A DNA stretch of 64,000 nucleotides from Phyto melanocephala (taxonomy: Eukaryota > Arthropoda > Insecta > Diptera > Rhinophoridae). The notes beneath the pieces were generated by a model. It saw only the letters and a program-made list of their open reading frames with translations. It was not told where the DNA came from and did not search any database. A program made the position numbers and the translations under genes. The stretch lies in contig OW799234.1 of the NCBI GenBank assembly GCA_941918925.1, positions 136,323,305 through 136,387,304 on the forward strand. Direction: 5' to 3'. Shown piece by piece: positions 1 through 9,800 of this stretch (positions are counted from its first letter, which is position 1; each line of letters opens with the position of its first letter).

Positions 1-150
1 TGTGGATTGGTCTCGCTCCATATGCGGCAATTTTGCTTATTAACAAACCCGTTAAGCCAAAAATGCGCCTCATCGCTAAACACAATTTTGCGATAAAATT
101 GGACGTTCAGAATGCGCTTCGTCAAGAACAGCCGCGGTGCCCATATGCCC
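1..150 (-). pseudogene. mariner/Tc1-type transposase fragment, cut by the window edge
   Basis: Read on the minus strand, this edge sequence encodes a stretch ending in KIVFSDEAHFWLNGFVNKQN followed by CRIW. This is the conserved block around the first catalytic aspartate (FSDE) of the mariner-like IS630/Tc1 superfamily. A related block is seen on the plus strand near 46620. The fragment runs off the left edge, so its N-terminal side cannot be followed into the window as an intact ORF. I read it as a dead or partial transposon copy. Confidence 0.7.
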
Positions 151-309
151 GAAATCATTTTCAAATGTTAATGTCACGTATTGATCTTTCGAATAAAAAA
201 AAAAATTTGATTACAATTTAATTTTTTGTGTTATTTTTTACAATTTCAAGGTCTATCGGGCTTAAAAAAACACCCTTTATAACTTTCTGGTCAACATACT
301 CATATTTTC

Positions 310-520
310 AAAACATGAAGCTGACACGCCTACCTTCCATATAACGTTTTATATTAAATTCATATAATATCTCTATGGACAAAGACTTTGGAAGAATAAA
401 AGACTCTATATATATAGAAATATCTAGGTTAAGTTCATTAGCAGAAATTACTTTGACAAGCCTACTTTAACATCCACATCTCACATATCTGCAATCAATG
501 AATTCAAAAGCTGAAAATGA
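310..520. repeat. Fragment of dispersed foldback family B
   Basis: The text (cacgcctacc, cccatataacgtttta-like, tctctatggacaaagac, ttcattagcagaaatt) matches the interiors of the copies at 32870-33050, 43200-43330, 57400-57650 and 62040-62500. Terminal hairpins are absent here, so it is a truncated piece. Between 155 and 310 I see nothing recognisable. Confidence 0.55.
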
Positions 521-596
521 TGAAATTATTCATGTGTATATAGCTTTCTGGTAAATTTTATTATATTACCACAAAATAAAAGTGAGAAGCGAGTGG

Positions 597-885
597 AGCC
601 GAGTGGAATGCATTTTCGAAACCAGCTACGACCACAATGAGTTAGATTGAAATTTTTAATAACAAACAAAAGTAAAAGGGTTGCTGTTTGGTTAAAAATT
701 TCAATCTAACTCATTGCGGTAAAATTTATGAAAAAGGAAAAACTAAAAGTAGTTACCGAATTCAATTAACTTAAGTCCCGGGAGTTAAATAGATGATATT
801 TACAACCAACATGTAACCACCGATCAGAGAGTGCTGATGATGAAATCGTAGCTGGTTTCGAAAACGCATTCCATTCGGCTAGTGT
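597..885. mobile_element. Foldback element, family F (about 290 bp)
   Basis: The left end (GCCGAGTGGAATGCATTTTC and on to AGCTACGA) is the near-perfect inverse of the right end (TCGTAGCTGG... ATTCCATTCGGC), giving terminal inverted repeats of about 34 bp. An inner pair (attgaaatttttaa / aaaaatttcaat with tctaactcattg) adds a second inverted repeat. Single ends of the same family occur at about 9950, 27897 and 38888. Read outward, the ends finish in CTAG, TTAG or CTAA, which recalls Helitron 3' ends, but the class is not certain. Confidence 0.6.
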
Positions 886-1329
886 CGGTAAAAATATAGT
901 TTTTCAAGATTTATTCTTTCATTTATCACAATTAAAAAATTCTTCGTAAAAATAAAGAATGTTAAATATGAAATAAAGCCTAATTAAAAATTTAAAAATA
1001 TTAGTTTAACAGAAAAGTTCAACAAAATAAAAATTCGATAAGTAGTTTATTAAAAATATGAAACAACGTGAGTAGTCTTGCAAATCATATAAATATGGGA
1101 CGCTATAAATATAAGTACTTATGTTCATCGTGTGTTGAACTTATAAATCAACGTTGTTGTGGGTATGCGTACGTCAGCTCAGTTAAGTTTTAATGATTTA
1201 TACGCACTTATACTCAAATTTTATGAGTCACTATGAATATTGAAAAAACGACTCAAAGCCGATCACTGATACGTACATACATACATACATAAGTATATGT
1301 TTCATTATCTTTATAATGACTTTATACGC
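886..1329. other. No gene seen; AT-rich intergenic DNA
   Basis: This is AT-rich sequence with a short (ACAT)n tract near 1275. No ORF with recognisable content and no paired repeat ends were found. Confidence 0.5.
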
Positions 1330-1812
1330 TTAAAAACATCCCATTGTAAAATTATAAATTCAGTTAATGTATATATGTTAAAAAACAAATTAAAAAAAAA
1401 ATTAAAAAAAAACAAATTAAAAAAAAAAACAAATTAAAAAAAAAACAAAATAAAAAAAAAATTTGTCTTAACTGGGATTCGAACCTTCGTTCATCCAGTT
1501 TGTATTGGTGTGAAAAGATGAGGTGGTCTATGTTTTTCTCATATTTCAGTTGTTTATAGAGCGATTTTTTCTGATTTTCAATACCGATCTGCACCCGAAT
1601 ATTTCTATTTCGGTACCTTACATGGGACTTGTAAATGACTGAGGGCTTCAAAAAGTTGATTTCAACATACACACAAACAGACGGATAGTGCTTGACTCCC
1701 CTATTCATAAGCTTTCAGAAAATATATACTTTATGGGGTCGGAAATGAATATTGTAGAAATTTTACACGGAATGAGAAACCTATATACATATGTACTTAT
1801 GTATACCCTTAT
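1330..1812 (-). repeat. Dispersed family A (Helentron/DINE-like) copy, truncated
   Basis: On the minus strand it runs from a degraded TATACCC end (near 1805), through the family core near 1735 (CCCATAAAGTATATATTTTC read on the minus strand), a remnant of the CTGTCCGTCTG tract, and an internal A/T-rich microsatellite (1380-1460). It ends in text matching the 3' part of better copies at 32118. The terminal 3' hairpin is missing. Confidence 0.6.
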
Positions 1813-2335
1813 ATAAAAAATTGCTAGTATAGATGAGAGTCTACTATTTCCCAGAAAAAATTTTGTGCTAAAAATTTATTCTAAATACGGAGAAATTTAA
1901 AACAAATTATGTGCTTATAAATTATTGCAAAATCATGTAAAATATCTTTCACAATTCATATAAGCAAACTTATGATACTCATGTTTTTTCTTTTTACCAA
2001 AAAGGCATGCAACCAAATATACTATTTAACAATATTGCTAATAAACTTTTTTTCTTAACATAACTTCAATATACATACATACATATATTCAGAAAAAGAA
2101 AAATCTAAATTGAAATTAATATTTATTTTAAAACTGTATTATCAACTAAATCGAACAACTTTATCATCAGTTAAACGCCTGCATAATCACTTCGTAGTTT
2201 TTTTTTGTTGTGTTATAATAATATGACAATAAAGTTTTTCTTAGGTTATCATAATTTGTTTTTGCACAAAGTTTATTCATACATAAGTATGTACATATAT
2301 AGAAAGTAGGTACATAAAAAAGCTGTTTTTTCTCG
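1813..2335. other. Upstream region of the CutA gene; no ORF
   Basis: AT-rich DNA with (ACAT)n-type repeats at about 2075 and 2280. It must hold the promoter and 5' UTR of the downstream CutA gene, but no TATA box or initiator can be assigned with confidence. Confidence 0.4.
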
Positions 2336-2803
2336 ATGATTTTAGTAAGGAATTTATATTATTCCTCTTCTTACCTATTTTTAACTAATCAACTGCATTT
2401 AACAGCATTAGCAATACAATTTTGTAAAAGACCTTGTTCGTCTTTTAAACCGGTAACTATGAATGACAATTACAAATATGAACCGGGCACTAGTTCAGTT
2501 GCTTTTGTGACTGCTCCAGATGACAAAATTGCCAAGAAAATAGCAAAGGGATTAATTGAACAAAAGTTGGCTGCTTGTGTCAATATAATTCCAAACATAC
2601 AATCTGTCTATATGTGGGAAGGAAAACTTAATGAGGACTGTGAATATTTAATGATGATCAAAACGCGCACAAGTCGTTTAGTAGAACTATCAAAATGGGT
2701 GCGTGATAATCATCCATACAGTGTAGCTGAAGTCATTACCCTTCCAATTGAGCAAGGAAATTTTCCATATATGAAATGGTTGTCTGAATCGGTGCCAGAA
2801 TAA
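2336..2803 (+). CDS. CutA: CutA homologue (divalent-cation tolerance protein CutA family)
   Basis: The 155-aa ORF holds a complete CutA domain from about residue 50 to the end. SVAFVTAPDD opens the first strand, LIEQKLAACVNIIPN carries the family cysteine motif, SVYMWEGKLNEDCEYLMMIK follows, and HPYSVAEVITLPIEQGN covers the conserved HPY(S/D)xPE region. CutA proteins form small ferredoxin-like trimers. Bacterial members are linked to copper tolerance and animal members have been linked to membrane anchoring of acetylcholinesterase, but the molecular role is poorly defined. The first 41 residues are hydrophobic and Ser/Tyr-rich and could be a signal peptide or mitochondrial presequence. A second in-frame ATG (residue 42, at 2459) would give a cytosolic form that starts just before the domain. 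The frame is intact and has no intron. The left neighbour is repeat DNA and the right side is a Helitron fragment, so there is no operon-like context. Confidence 0.93.
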   Translation: MILVRNLYYSSSYLFLTNQLHLTALAIQFCKRPCSSFKPVTMNDNYKYEPGTSSVAFVTAPDDKIAKKIAKGLIEQKLAACVNIIPNIQSVYMWEGKLNEDCEYLMMIKTRTSRLVELSKWVRDNHPYSVAEVITLPIEQGNFPYMKWLSESVPE

Positions 2804-2869
2804 AAAAATAATCAACTTTAGACATACAAATGTATTTTGAGATTGTAATTTTAATTTAAGATCATTTTT

Positions 2870-2875
2870 AATAAA
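2870..2875 (+). terminator. Polyadenylation signal AATAAA of the CutA gene
   Basis: A canonical AATAAA lies 66 bp past the CutA stop codon in AT-rich 3' UTR sequence. This spacing fits a short fly 3' UTR. Confidence 0.6.
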
Positions 2876-2892
2876 GAATATTTAGTATACTA

Positions 2893-2960
2893 CTGTGAGT
2901 CTGTGACTTCGTCTGCGTAGTTACATATCTGGGTGAAAGGATTCCTATATGTTGTCTAGG
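2893..2960 (-). mobile_element. Helitron (family K) 3'-end fragment
   Basis: The text gtgacttcgtctgcgtag... is the subterminal hairpin region of the non-autonomous Helitron family seen complete at 28053-28301. Here it lacks the CTAG terminus. From 2960 to 3100 I see only AT-rich DNA. Confidence 0.5.
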
Positions 2961-3100
2961 TTGTTATTTAATATTTAATTTATTTTAATATATGTTAATA
3001 TATTAACTAGGTACATTTTTAAATATAAGTATAAAATAGATAACTATTTTAATTTCAACTTATTTTATTTATTAACAATACCCCAGCCTATAACCCTAAT

Positions 3101-3468
3101 TCTACTAATATAATAAATGTTTGTTTCTCAATCACGCAAAAAACGACTGAGTGGAACTAAATGAAATTTGGCACACAAATTCGCGGAAATATGCAATAAA
3201 TATATTTTTTGTGTTTAGTTAGTCGGCCGTTAAAATGTATCAAGATCCAAAAATAAAGTAATCTAATGTATCTAATGTAACTAATATATATAAATATAAT
3301 GTTTGTATGTATGAATGTTTTGATATTTTTACTCAATCGTACAAAAAAAAAAAAAAATCTGAACGGATTTAAATAAATTTTGCCACAGAGATATATAACC
3401 TGAATTATTACATATAGGCTACTTTTCGTGCCGACAATTATGCAAACATAGTCGCGGGCACAGGCTAG
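3101..3468 (+). mobile_element. Non-autonomous Helitron, family K (composite copy)
   Basis: It starts TCTACTAATATAATAAATG, the family 5' end, and finishes GTCGCGGGCACAGGCTAG before a T, which fits the Helitron rule of a CTRR 3' terminus. A second 5'-like start near 3273 suggests two overlapping or tandem copies. There is no coding capacity. The family is complete in the opposite orientation at 28053-28301. Confidence 0.65.
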
Positions 3469-3639
3469 TCATCAATAAATTTCTACTTAAAAATAACTAA
3501 ACAATGTATTCAAAAATTAGAATTAAATAATAAGTTGTATATATAATAATGCACCCTCAGAGTTTAAAAAAATAACTATTGAATATGAACATATACATAT
3601 GAAATTGACTCAGTTTATTATTCCGAAAAAAATTAATAA

Positions 3640-4060
3640 AAATTATATTTTCGACTCCAGATGCTGCCATGCATCCCAAGACCTTAACGGAGCCTCAGCT
3701 GTATTTGATGGCGCTTAAAACACCTTTTTCAAGAAAAGCTTCATTTCCCTCCCGCCATATTCTTAAAGAGTTTTTTCATTTCAAAAATTTTTAATTTGCT
3801 CTTATAACTATATAAAATGTTTTCCATAACTCTAGAGCATTGTTTTTTTATCTTTTCGAATTTCATGTGCTTCTGTTAATTTGCTTTAGATACATAAGGC
3901 TTTTTGTGAAACATTCTGTCATGTGGTTTCATTTTATTAAGTGCTCTTCTAACTGTACTGGCAGTCACTGATATTCCGGAAATCTCGGTTATACTTTTTG
4001 CTATTTAAAAAGCACTTTAGGCGTGGGTCACACACATCAAGTGTACTTGATCAGCTTTTG
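3640..4060 (-). pseudogene. Tc1-like transposase pseudogene
   Basis: Minus-strand translation gives ITEISGISVTASTVRRALNK, then HKKPYVSKAN and QKHMKFEKIKKQ (the helix-turn-helix and linker region of Tc1 transposases), and further on GSVKVLGCMAASGVENIIF, which is the Tc1 block GGSVMVWGCMAASG. The blocks are separated by stops and frame changes, and the region between them is shortened, so the DDE catalytic core is not intact. It is a decayed Tc1 copy. Confidence 0.75.
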
Positions 4061-4501
4061 TTCAATTTTCTTCCGAAATTGCATTTATGTTCATACGCGT
4101 TTCATTAATTTTCGTTTTCTTTGCGAATAAGAAAAGGAAAACAGCAAACTTGACAATCCAAGAGAAAAGGAAATAAACAAACTTGACTAATACGGTCAAG
4201 CCTGTACTTCTATTTATTCTCTCTGCCTCCTTATTCAATAAATCAGGACGGCGAGGCTTGACCTGATGTGCGTGAGTCAGCACTTACACTATGAATGTTT
4301 TCGCTTTTAGTACTACTTCTTTGTTAACTGTTAGTAAGCAAGTAAATTCTCTACTATAATATGCTTCTTATTTATCTAAAATTTTTTGAATGCAGTGTCT
4401 CCTTTGGATGATTTCTTCAATTTATACAGGGTATACAGGTAATGGTGTCAGTCCAGCTGAATATTTTTTGTGCCCCAACGTATGTTAAACTCCATATAAA
4501 G
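4061..4501. other. No gene seen
   Basis: A 73-codon minus-strand frame (4062-4283) has no family resemblance, and part of it is the flank of the Tc1 relic. I would not call a gene here. Confidence 0.4.
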
Positions 4502-5298
4502 CAATTAAGAGTGTTATATTCGGCCGTGCCGAATCTGATAATACCCTTCACCATAATGTATACATCGTAGTTAAGCCTAGATTTCAGATTTCATGTTATA
4601 TGCCAATTTCTTTATTATTTCAGAAGCCATATGTATTTCTTTTTTTTACTATAATCTACTAGTCTACTCTTTCATTTAAAACCTACATATATTGAAAGGA
4701 TTAAAATATATATAATTTAATTTTACGCCATTTTGTAGCTGAAAAAAATGAAAAATACTGAAGAATTTGAATTTTTGTCCGTATATATTAATTAGTTACA
4801 AACCGTCTCGTCAGTTTTTGTAGGCTACAGTTGTAACCAGCATGTTCAAAAATTAATTAGGAGCTTCAATAATTTGATTGATTTAAAAAATTTATATCTT
4901 TTTAAAATTATATTTGTCTATAATTTTTTTGGTTACTAGAGGCATATCGTACCTACATATAAATAGTAGCAAAGTCTATAAATTAATTAATTATTAAACT
5001 TCGATTTTTGTGTTAAAAATATGGGCAAAAAAAAATTCGTGTTTATTGCTCATATCTCAAAAAGTTATGGGGCGATCGTGCTGGATTTCCGGATATTTGC
5101 AAAAGACTGATACCACATACAGATCTGAGTAACATGTGGGGGCTTCTCAAAGTTGATTTCAACCAACACACGAACATTCGACTACCCTTTTAGAAAATAT
5201 ATACTTTATGTAATGGAAAATTAATATTGAAAAAATTTCAATCGGAATGACAAAGCTACATACATATATATACCCTTGGTATCACAGGTGAAGAGTAT
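4502..5298 (-). repeat. Dispersed family A (Helentron/DINE-like) copy
   Basis: It is bounded on the low side by the family 3' hairpin (ATTCGGCCGTGCCGAAT) and on the high side by a TATACCCTT...AAGAGTATA-like 5' hairpin. The core includes the text tttagaaaatatatactttat and a polymorphic A/T-rich middle. It abuts a second copy in the same orientation. Confidence 0.65.
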
Positions 5299-5875
5299 AA
5301 CAAGAGTGCTATATTCGGCCTTGCCGAATCTGAAAATTCCCTTCAAGTAATTTTTGCCTAAACTTTGCCGAAATATTCATACCATATCTATAAATTGTTT
5401 GAAGCGTACCAATAAATTATCCTAGAACTGAAATATTTAAATTTATATTGTAAAAATCAGTTAGTAAATGAAATTTAAATAAATATATAAAAATAAGGGA
5501 AAAACAGAGATAGTCGTATTTGTTCAAAATTTTTCACAAATATCTCCAATTTTGTAAACTTTACAAGTGTGCCTATAAATTCTCCTATGCTGTAATATTT
5601 TAATTTTGTAGTAGAAATAAGGGGAAAACAGAAGCAGTCGTGCTTATTTGCCCATATCTCAGAAAGTTATATGTTGATTGTGCTAAATTTTTCTGATTCC
5701 ACTACGGTTCTTGGCGATTTCAATATACACACGGACAATACTCAATTGACTCCCCTATTTATTAGCTTTAAGAAAATACATATAAGTATACTTTATGTGG
5801 TCAAAAATTAATATTGTACCTAGAAATTTTACACGGAATAAAAAACCAATATAACATTCTCTGTGAAGGGTATAA
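5299..5875 (-). repeat. Dispersed family A copy, head-to-tail with the previous one
   Basis: The 3' hairpin is ATATTCGGCCTTGCCGAAT at 5312, and the other end is gtgaagggtata at about 5874. The order and orientation are the same as in the 4502-5298 copy, so these are two adjacent copies in tandem. Confidence 0.6.
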
Positions 5876-6202
5876 CCAAAAAGAAAAAAAAAACTTTTTT
5901 GATTTCATTTGATAGAAAAATATTTCGTTCACAAGAAATTTTTACTGCAGTCTCAACGTAGCAATATTTTTTACGCCAATTGTCAAAATTGAGTCCATAA
6001 ATTTTGCGAAGTGTAGACTGTAATTTGTAATTTGAAGCAATATTTTGCGTAGTTATTACTCTGCTGTAATTATTGCCGCAACTAGCTGTTCAAATCGCTA
6101 CACTTACAATAGAATCTGGCAATATTATTGTTGCTCTATAAAAATGTGTTGTAATAGATTCCCAATAATATTTAAAATTAATGTACAATTGTTCGTTCTT
6201 AC

Positions 6203-6319
6203 CGCTAAACGGGTTGTAAACTCAAATTTTTCCAACAGGTTCTTATCGCTCCACAAATTGTAACTATGATTATTTTGCATACAAATGCGACAAACATTAA
6301 TATTAAAAATGAAACTCAT
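6203..6319 (-). CDS. Orphan first exon of a ZAD-type zinc-finger gene
   Basis: On the minus strand, ATG at 6319 opens MSFIFNINVCRICMQNNHSY and continues to FEFTTRLA, 39 codons ending at a GTAAGA donor (6197-6202). The VCRIC motif and the following residues match the first half of a ZAD (zinc-finger-associated domain, Cys4), and the exon stops in phase 0. ZAD gene 2 splits its domain in the same way. In known ZADs the partner CxxC lies in the next exon. None is found on the minus strand between 1 and 6200; that interval holds repeats and the plus-strand CutA gene. Either exon 2 lies left of the window or this is a relic. An in-frame upstream ATG would add 20 hydrophobic residues. The start codon is 210 bp from that of the plus-strand ZAD gene, so a shared promoter is likely. 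Confidence 0.6.
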
Positions 6320-6529
6320 CTTCCTTAACGCGAATTTGACCAAGACGAATAGAAGAAATGAACATAAACTAAATTGCATTCACAGTTGTGTGTATTTATT
6401 TTATAGTAATAGAATAGCTGGAATAGAATGAAACATGCGGAATGAAGAGTTGTCAAAATGTGCTGTCAAAATATATGTAAACATATAAGTATACACTTGA
6501 AATTTTTTTTTGTGTTTACATTTTAGATA
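6320..6529. promoter_or_regulatory. Putative bidirectional promoter between two ZAD exons
   Basis: This 210-bp interval separates the divergent start codons at 6319 (-) and 6530 (+). It must hold the gene 1 5' UTR and presumably its promoter. No TATA box or initiator is assigned. A tract tttacattttag just upstream of the plus-strand ATG could be a 3' splice site for a leader intron. Confidence 0.4.
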
Positions 6530-6874
6530 ATGTTTTCCGTCGAAACTTTACGACATTTTTGCCGAACCTGTCTGGCCAAGCTTGTGATAACCACTGAAGA
6601 TGAGAGTACTACATATGTTCCCACCAATAAGTACCCGGATTTGGAACAGTTTATTCAAGTTACTCTAGCAAGAAAAACTGCGGGGGATGATAGTTTGTGT
6701 TATTATGCTCCATTTCTGTGCCGTTCTTGTTTTGGCAAATGGTTCGATTTTTTAAAACTTTTCCAGTTGGCAATTAAATCTGACGAACAGATAAGGAAGA
6801 TTCTGGAGAACGAAGTGCTTAAAATTGATAAATGTGATAGAGAAAATTTACAAAAAAATGAACGAAATAAAAAT
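6530..6874 (+). CDS. ZAD gene 1, exon 1 (ZAD domain)
   Basis: It has 115 codons from ATG to the donor GTAAGT at 6875 and contains the whole ZAD. Reading through the donor would add only 11 codons before a stop, which supports splicing here. Confidence 0.85.
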
Positions 6875-9800
6875 GTAAGTGTTTTGGATTATTTAAGCAT
6901 TAATAAGTAAGTTAAGTATTATTAAGTATAAATGAGGAGCCGCAGAACAAAAGGTGCTTTTTCGCATTTCGCGTTTTTTGGTATTTTTATAATATTAAGG
7001 TTGAGATATTGTAGAAACAATCAAGTTAACATTATTATTATTATTTTGTTTCTACAAAGTAAATGGGTTCTAAAAATTGAATTTGTTAATAAAATTAAAT
7101 GCCTTGGTGTTATTCTTGACACAGGTCTGAATTTTCGAGAGTCATGTCGATTTTGTTGTATCTAGAATTAACTTTACTTTACGTAAGTTATACAGTTTGA
7201 ATTTATCGCTGCCTTTTAATATAAAGAAACAAGTTGTTCATGCTCTTATGCTGATATTTTTGTATGGCTTATAAGTGTACACAGGCACCTTTGGATATGT
7301 TATAAAGAGACTAAGGTTAGTATTCAATAGGGTGGTTAGGTTCCTGTACTCTGTCAGATTTGCTCAGCATATATAATCGTTGTTTTGAAGTTTTTAGGGT
7401 TTTCTTTTATGGAACTTATAAATTTTAGGAATATTTTACACTTTTATAAGTTATATAAGTTGCTGATACCTAAATATTTAGTTAAGTTTTTAAGGTTTTG
7501 TAGATATAATATAGAGTGGCACGAACTTATAATAGGTTATCGGATACTTTAAGGACGTTTGATGTTAATATTGATTCCTTTAGGAAAAAACTTTTCCGTG
7601 AGTTGTCTGAAAATAGTACTTATTGAATGACCATTCTCTATTCATGTACATATTTCAATCTTGGTCTTAAGTTTGGTTAGTCTGGCTTATATTTTCTGTG
7701 TAATTTTCTTGTCATTTTATTTTTAATTCCTTTGTATTTATATTTAAATTATTGTATTATATTTTTATTGTTTAAGCAAGGCATATAAATTCATCAGGGG
7801 CCAAATTACGGCATTCGATCACGATCGAAATTTTACTCGAACGATCGAGTTTGCTGTGCTTTAGCTATGGAGATTCTAATAAAAATTTTCAAATTTCGAT
7901 CACTTTCGAATGCCGTAATTTGCCCCCATGTAATTGCACTTTGGAGAGAATTTTTTTGTTTATATTTTTTATATATTAAGTTTGACATTTGAAATAAATG
8001 AGAGAGGAGAGAAATTTGTTTTTTATCTATAGACTTTCACAGCTGTAATTAAAAATAAGTGAAGAAAAAAATAGTCAGCTGACGAAACAAGACTACCTGA
8101 TGAATAAATGTGCCTTGAGTTTTAGTAAAAAGCATTGTAAATTTTTTTGTAGAAGTTTGTAGCCGATTATGGCCTAGAGGCTAGGTTGTCAAACTTTAAA
8201 TAAACAAATAAATAAAAGGTTCTTTTTGGTTTATTTATTTTTGTTTATTATTCAAACACATATAACCAGGATAAATATATGGAGGATTCAATAGACGAAA
8301 ATATTGGATGTTCCTGCCTAGAAGCAGATGTTGGAACAAGTAAATTGCAATTGAATTTAATAAAACGACAAAAATAGTATACTAATAATAATAAATATAA
8401 AATATCTCAGGATTTATTTTTATTACCATTTAATACGTGTATTTTGGCCTTATAGGCTTTGTATTACTATTTGAATTATTTTTTAATATATTAGATTAGG
8501 TTTAACCACATTCAGTCAAAATTTTATCGTCATATATGTGTATTCGCATTACACAATGTACTTTTCCTTCTATTAACAAAACGTGCTTTTTTACTTTTTT
8601 TGTCAAAAGGTGTTTTTTTACTTTTTTTCCTTAACAAAAGGTGCTTTTTGCTTTCTTTTTTGCAAAACATGCTTTTTCCGAAATAAAAATGGAATTATAT
8701 CAAACATCCTTAACATTTAATGGGGCGACTTATGTATGTAGATAAGTAAAAATCTTGTTAGCATTTCCAGGTTCTTGCAGTTTTTTAAAGGGGCGAAAAA
8801 AATAAATCTCAATTTCCCAAAGATTTGAAATCAGCGAAAAAGCACCTTGTGTTCTGCGGCTCCTCAAACAGTCCCTATAAAAAGTAATATTTAAATTATA
8901 AAAATGGCATCGTAACAACATAGCTAATAAGTTGTAAGTTTGAGTGATATTTATAGCTCATAAGTGTGAATATTTTGGTTCATAAATATAAAATTTGTTA
9001 AAAACTCGACTGAAGCGCTATCGAAATCGAAATTAAACAAAAACTTAACACAGATTGGCCAAAATATTTTTCTCCTAATAATTCTTACGGTTCCCTAAAT
9101 TATCATGCGTTACAAGCACACGCCATTAGATTTGGGGGTTACAGTTTATTAGATTTTCTTTATGAAAGAAATTCAAGTCAAAATGAATAAATAGATAAAA
9201 TAAATTGTTAGAATAAAGTTATGCTTTTAGCTTAATAAATCATTTACAATTATACAAATAGAATGAGGATTTTAATATAATGTGCATAAAATTGTTCGGT
9301 TTGTTTATGGGCTTCGATTAAGAGCTCACTTTTTTTTACATTCAAGGAATTATTTAAATCTTACTTTTGATGACTACCTAAAATTTCGTTTGTAAAAATA
9401 CCTTTTTAGAATTATTAAGCTTCAAAATTTCTGTAAAGCTGCACGTTTGTTGAATTTGCTGCCGAGAACTTTGCGTTGCTTTTCTGTCACTTTTTACTTT
9501 TAAGCATAAACTTCTCATGTACATATTTCAATTCTATAGTTAATACTGATAATATAGGGTTTAGTTTTGCTTGTATATTGCTCCTTTAAATAAGTCTGTA
9601 AGAGTTTATAGGGAGGTAGGTGTTCTCATAGTTTAGTTATAATCTAGTAATATAATTTGTATTGGCCATATGGATACATGTTGTAATAAATAAATTAGAA
9701 TACGGTCGACCCATTCGACCGCAGTACCCAAAAGTATTTATTAATTCTTGATGAGAATTATTGAAATATTAAAATTTACCATTAAGTTTTGTCTCCAAAA

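Larger units (their letters stand above)
7040..8218 (+). mobile_element. Decayed non-LTR retrotransposon 3' fragment, interrupted by a MITE
   Basis: Translation gives IKCLGVILDTGLNF and then degenerate reverse-transcriptase C-terminal text (SLPFNIKKQVVHALM, IKRLRLVFNRVVRFLYS, RTFDVNIDSFRKKLFRELS) broken by stops and frameshifts up to about 7625. A 3' UTR follows with the motif gattatggcctagaggct and a (TAAA)-type tail near 8200. The MITE at 7777-8117 sits inside the 3' UTR. Confidence 0.65.
6933..8876. mobile_element. Candidate DNA transposon with about 33-bp terminal inverted repeats and subterminal repeats
   Basis: The left end TGAGGAGCCGCAGAACA continues as AAAGGTGCTTTTTCGC. The right end (about 8844-8876) is its inverse with one or two mismatches. 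The right subterminal region (8578-8680) has four imperfect direct repeats of AAAAGGTGCTTTTT, which is the inner part of the inverted repeat. A short ORF (8279-8377, 32 codons, starting MEDSIDENIG) is the only coding hint. LINE and MITE material is nested inside. No clear target-site duplication was found and the superfamily is unknown. Confidence 0.55.

Noticed and set aside
33..221. 62-codon plus-strand ORF
   Set aside because: It is the antisense shadow of the minus-strand mariner transposase fragment at 1-150.
597..640. tRNA A-box-like (TAGCCGAGTGG) and B-box-like (GGTTTCGA) words in family F
   Set aside because: The spacing and strand relation do not give a tRNA or a tRNA-derived SINE. 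The words come from the inverted ends of a foldback element.
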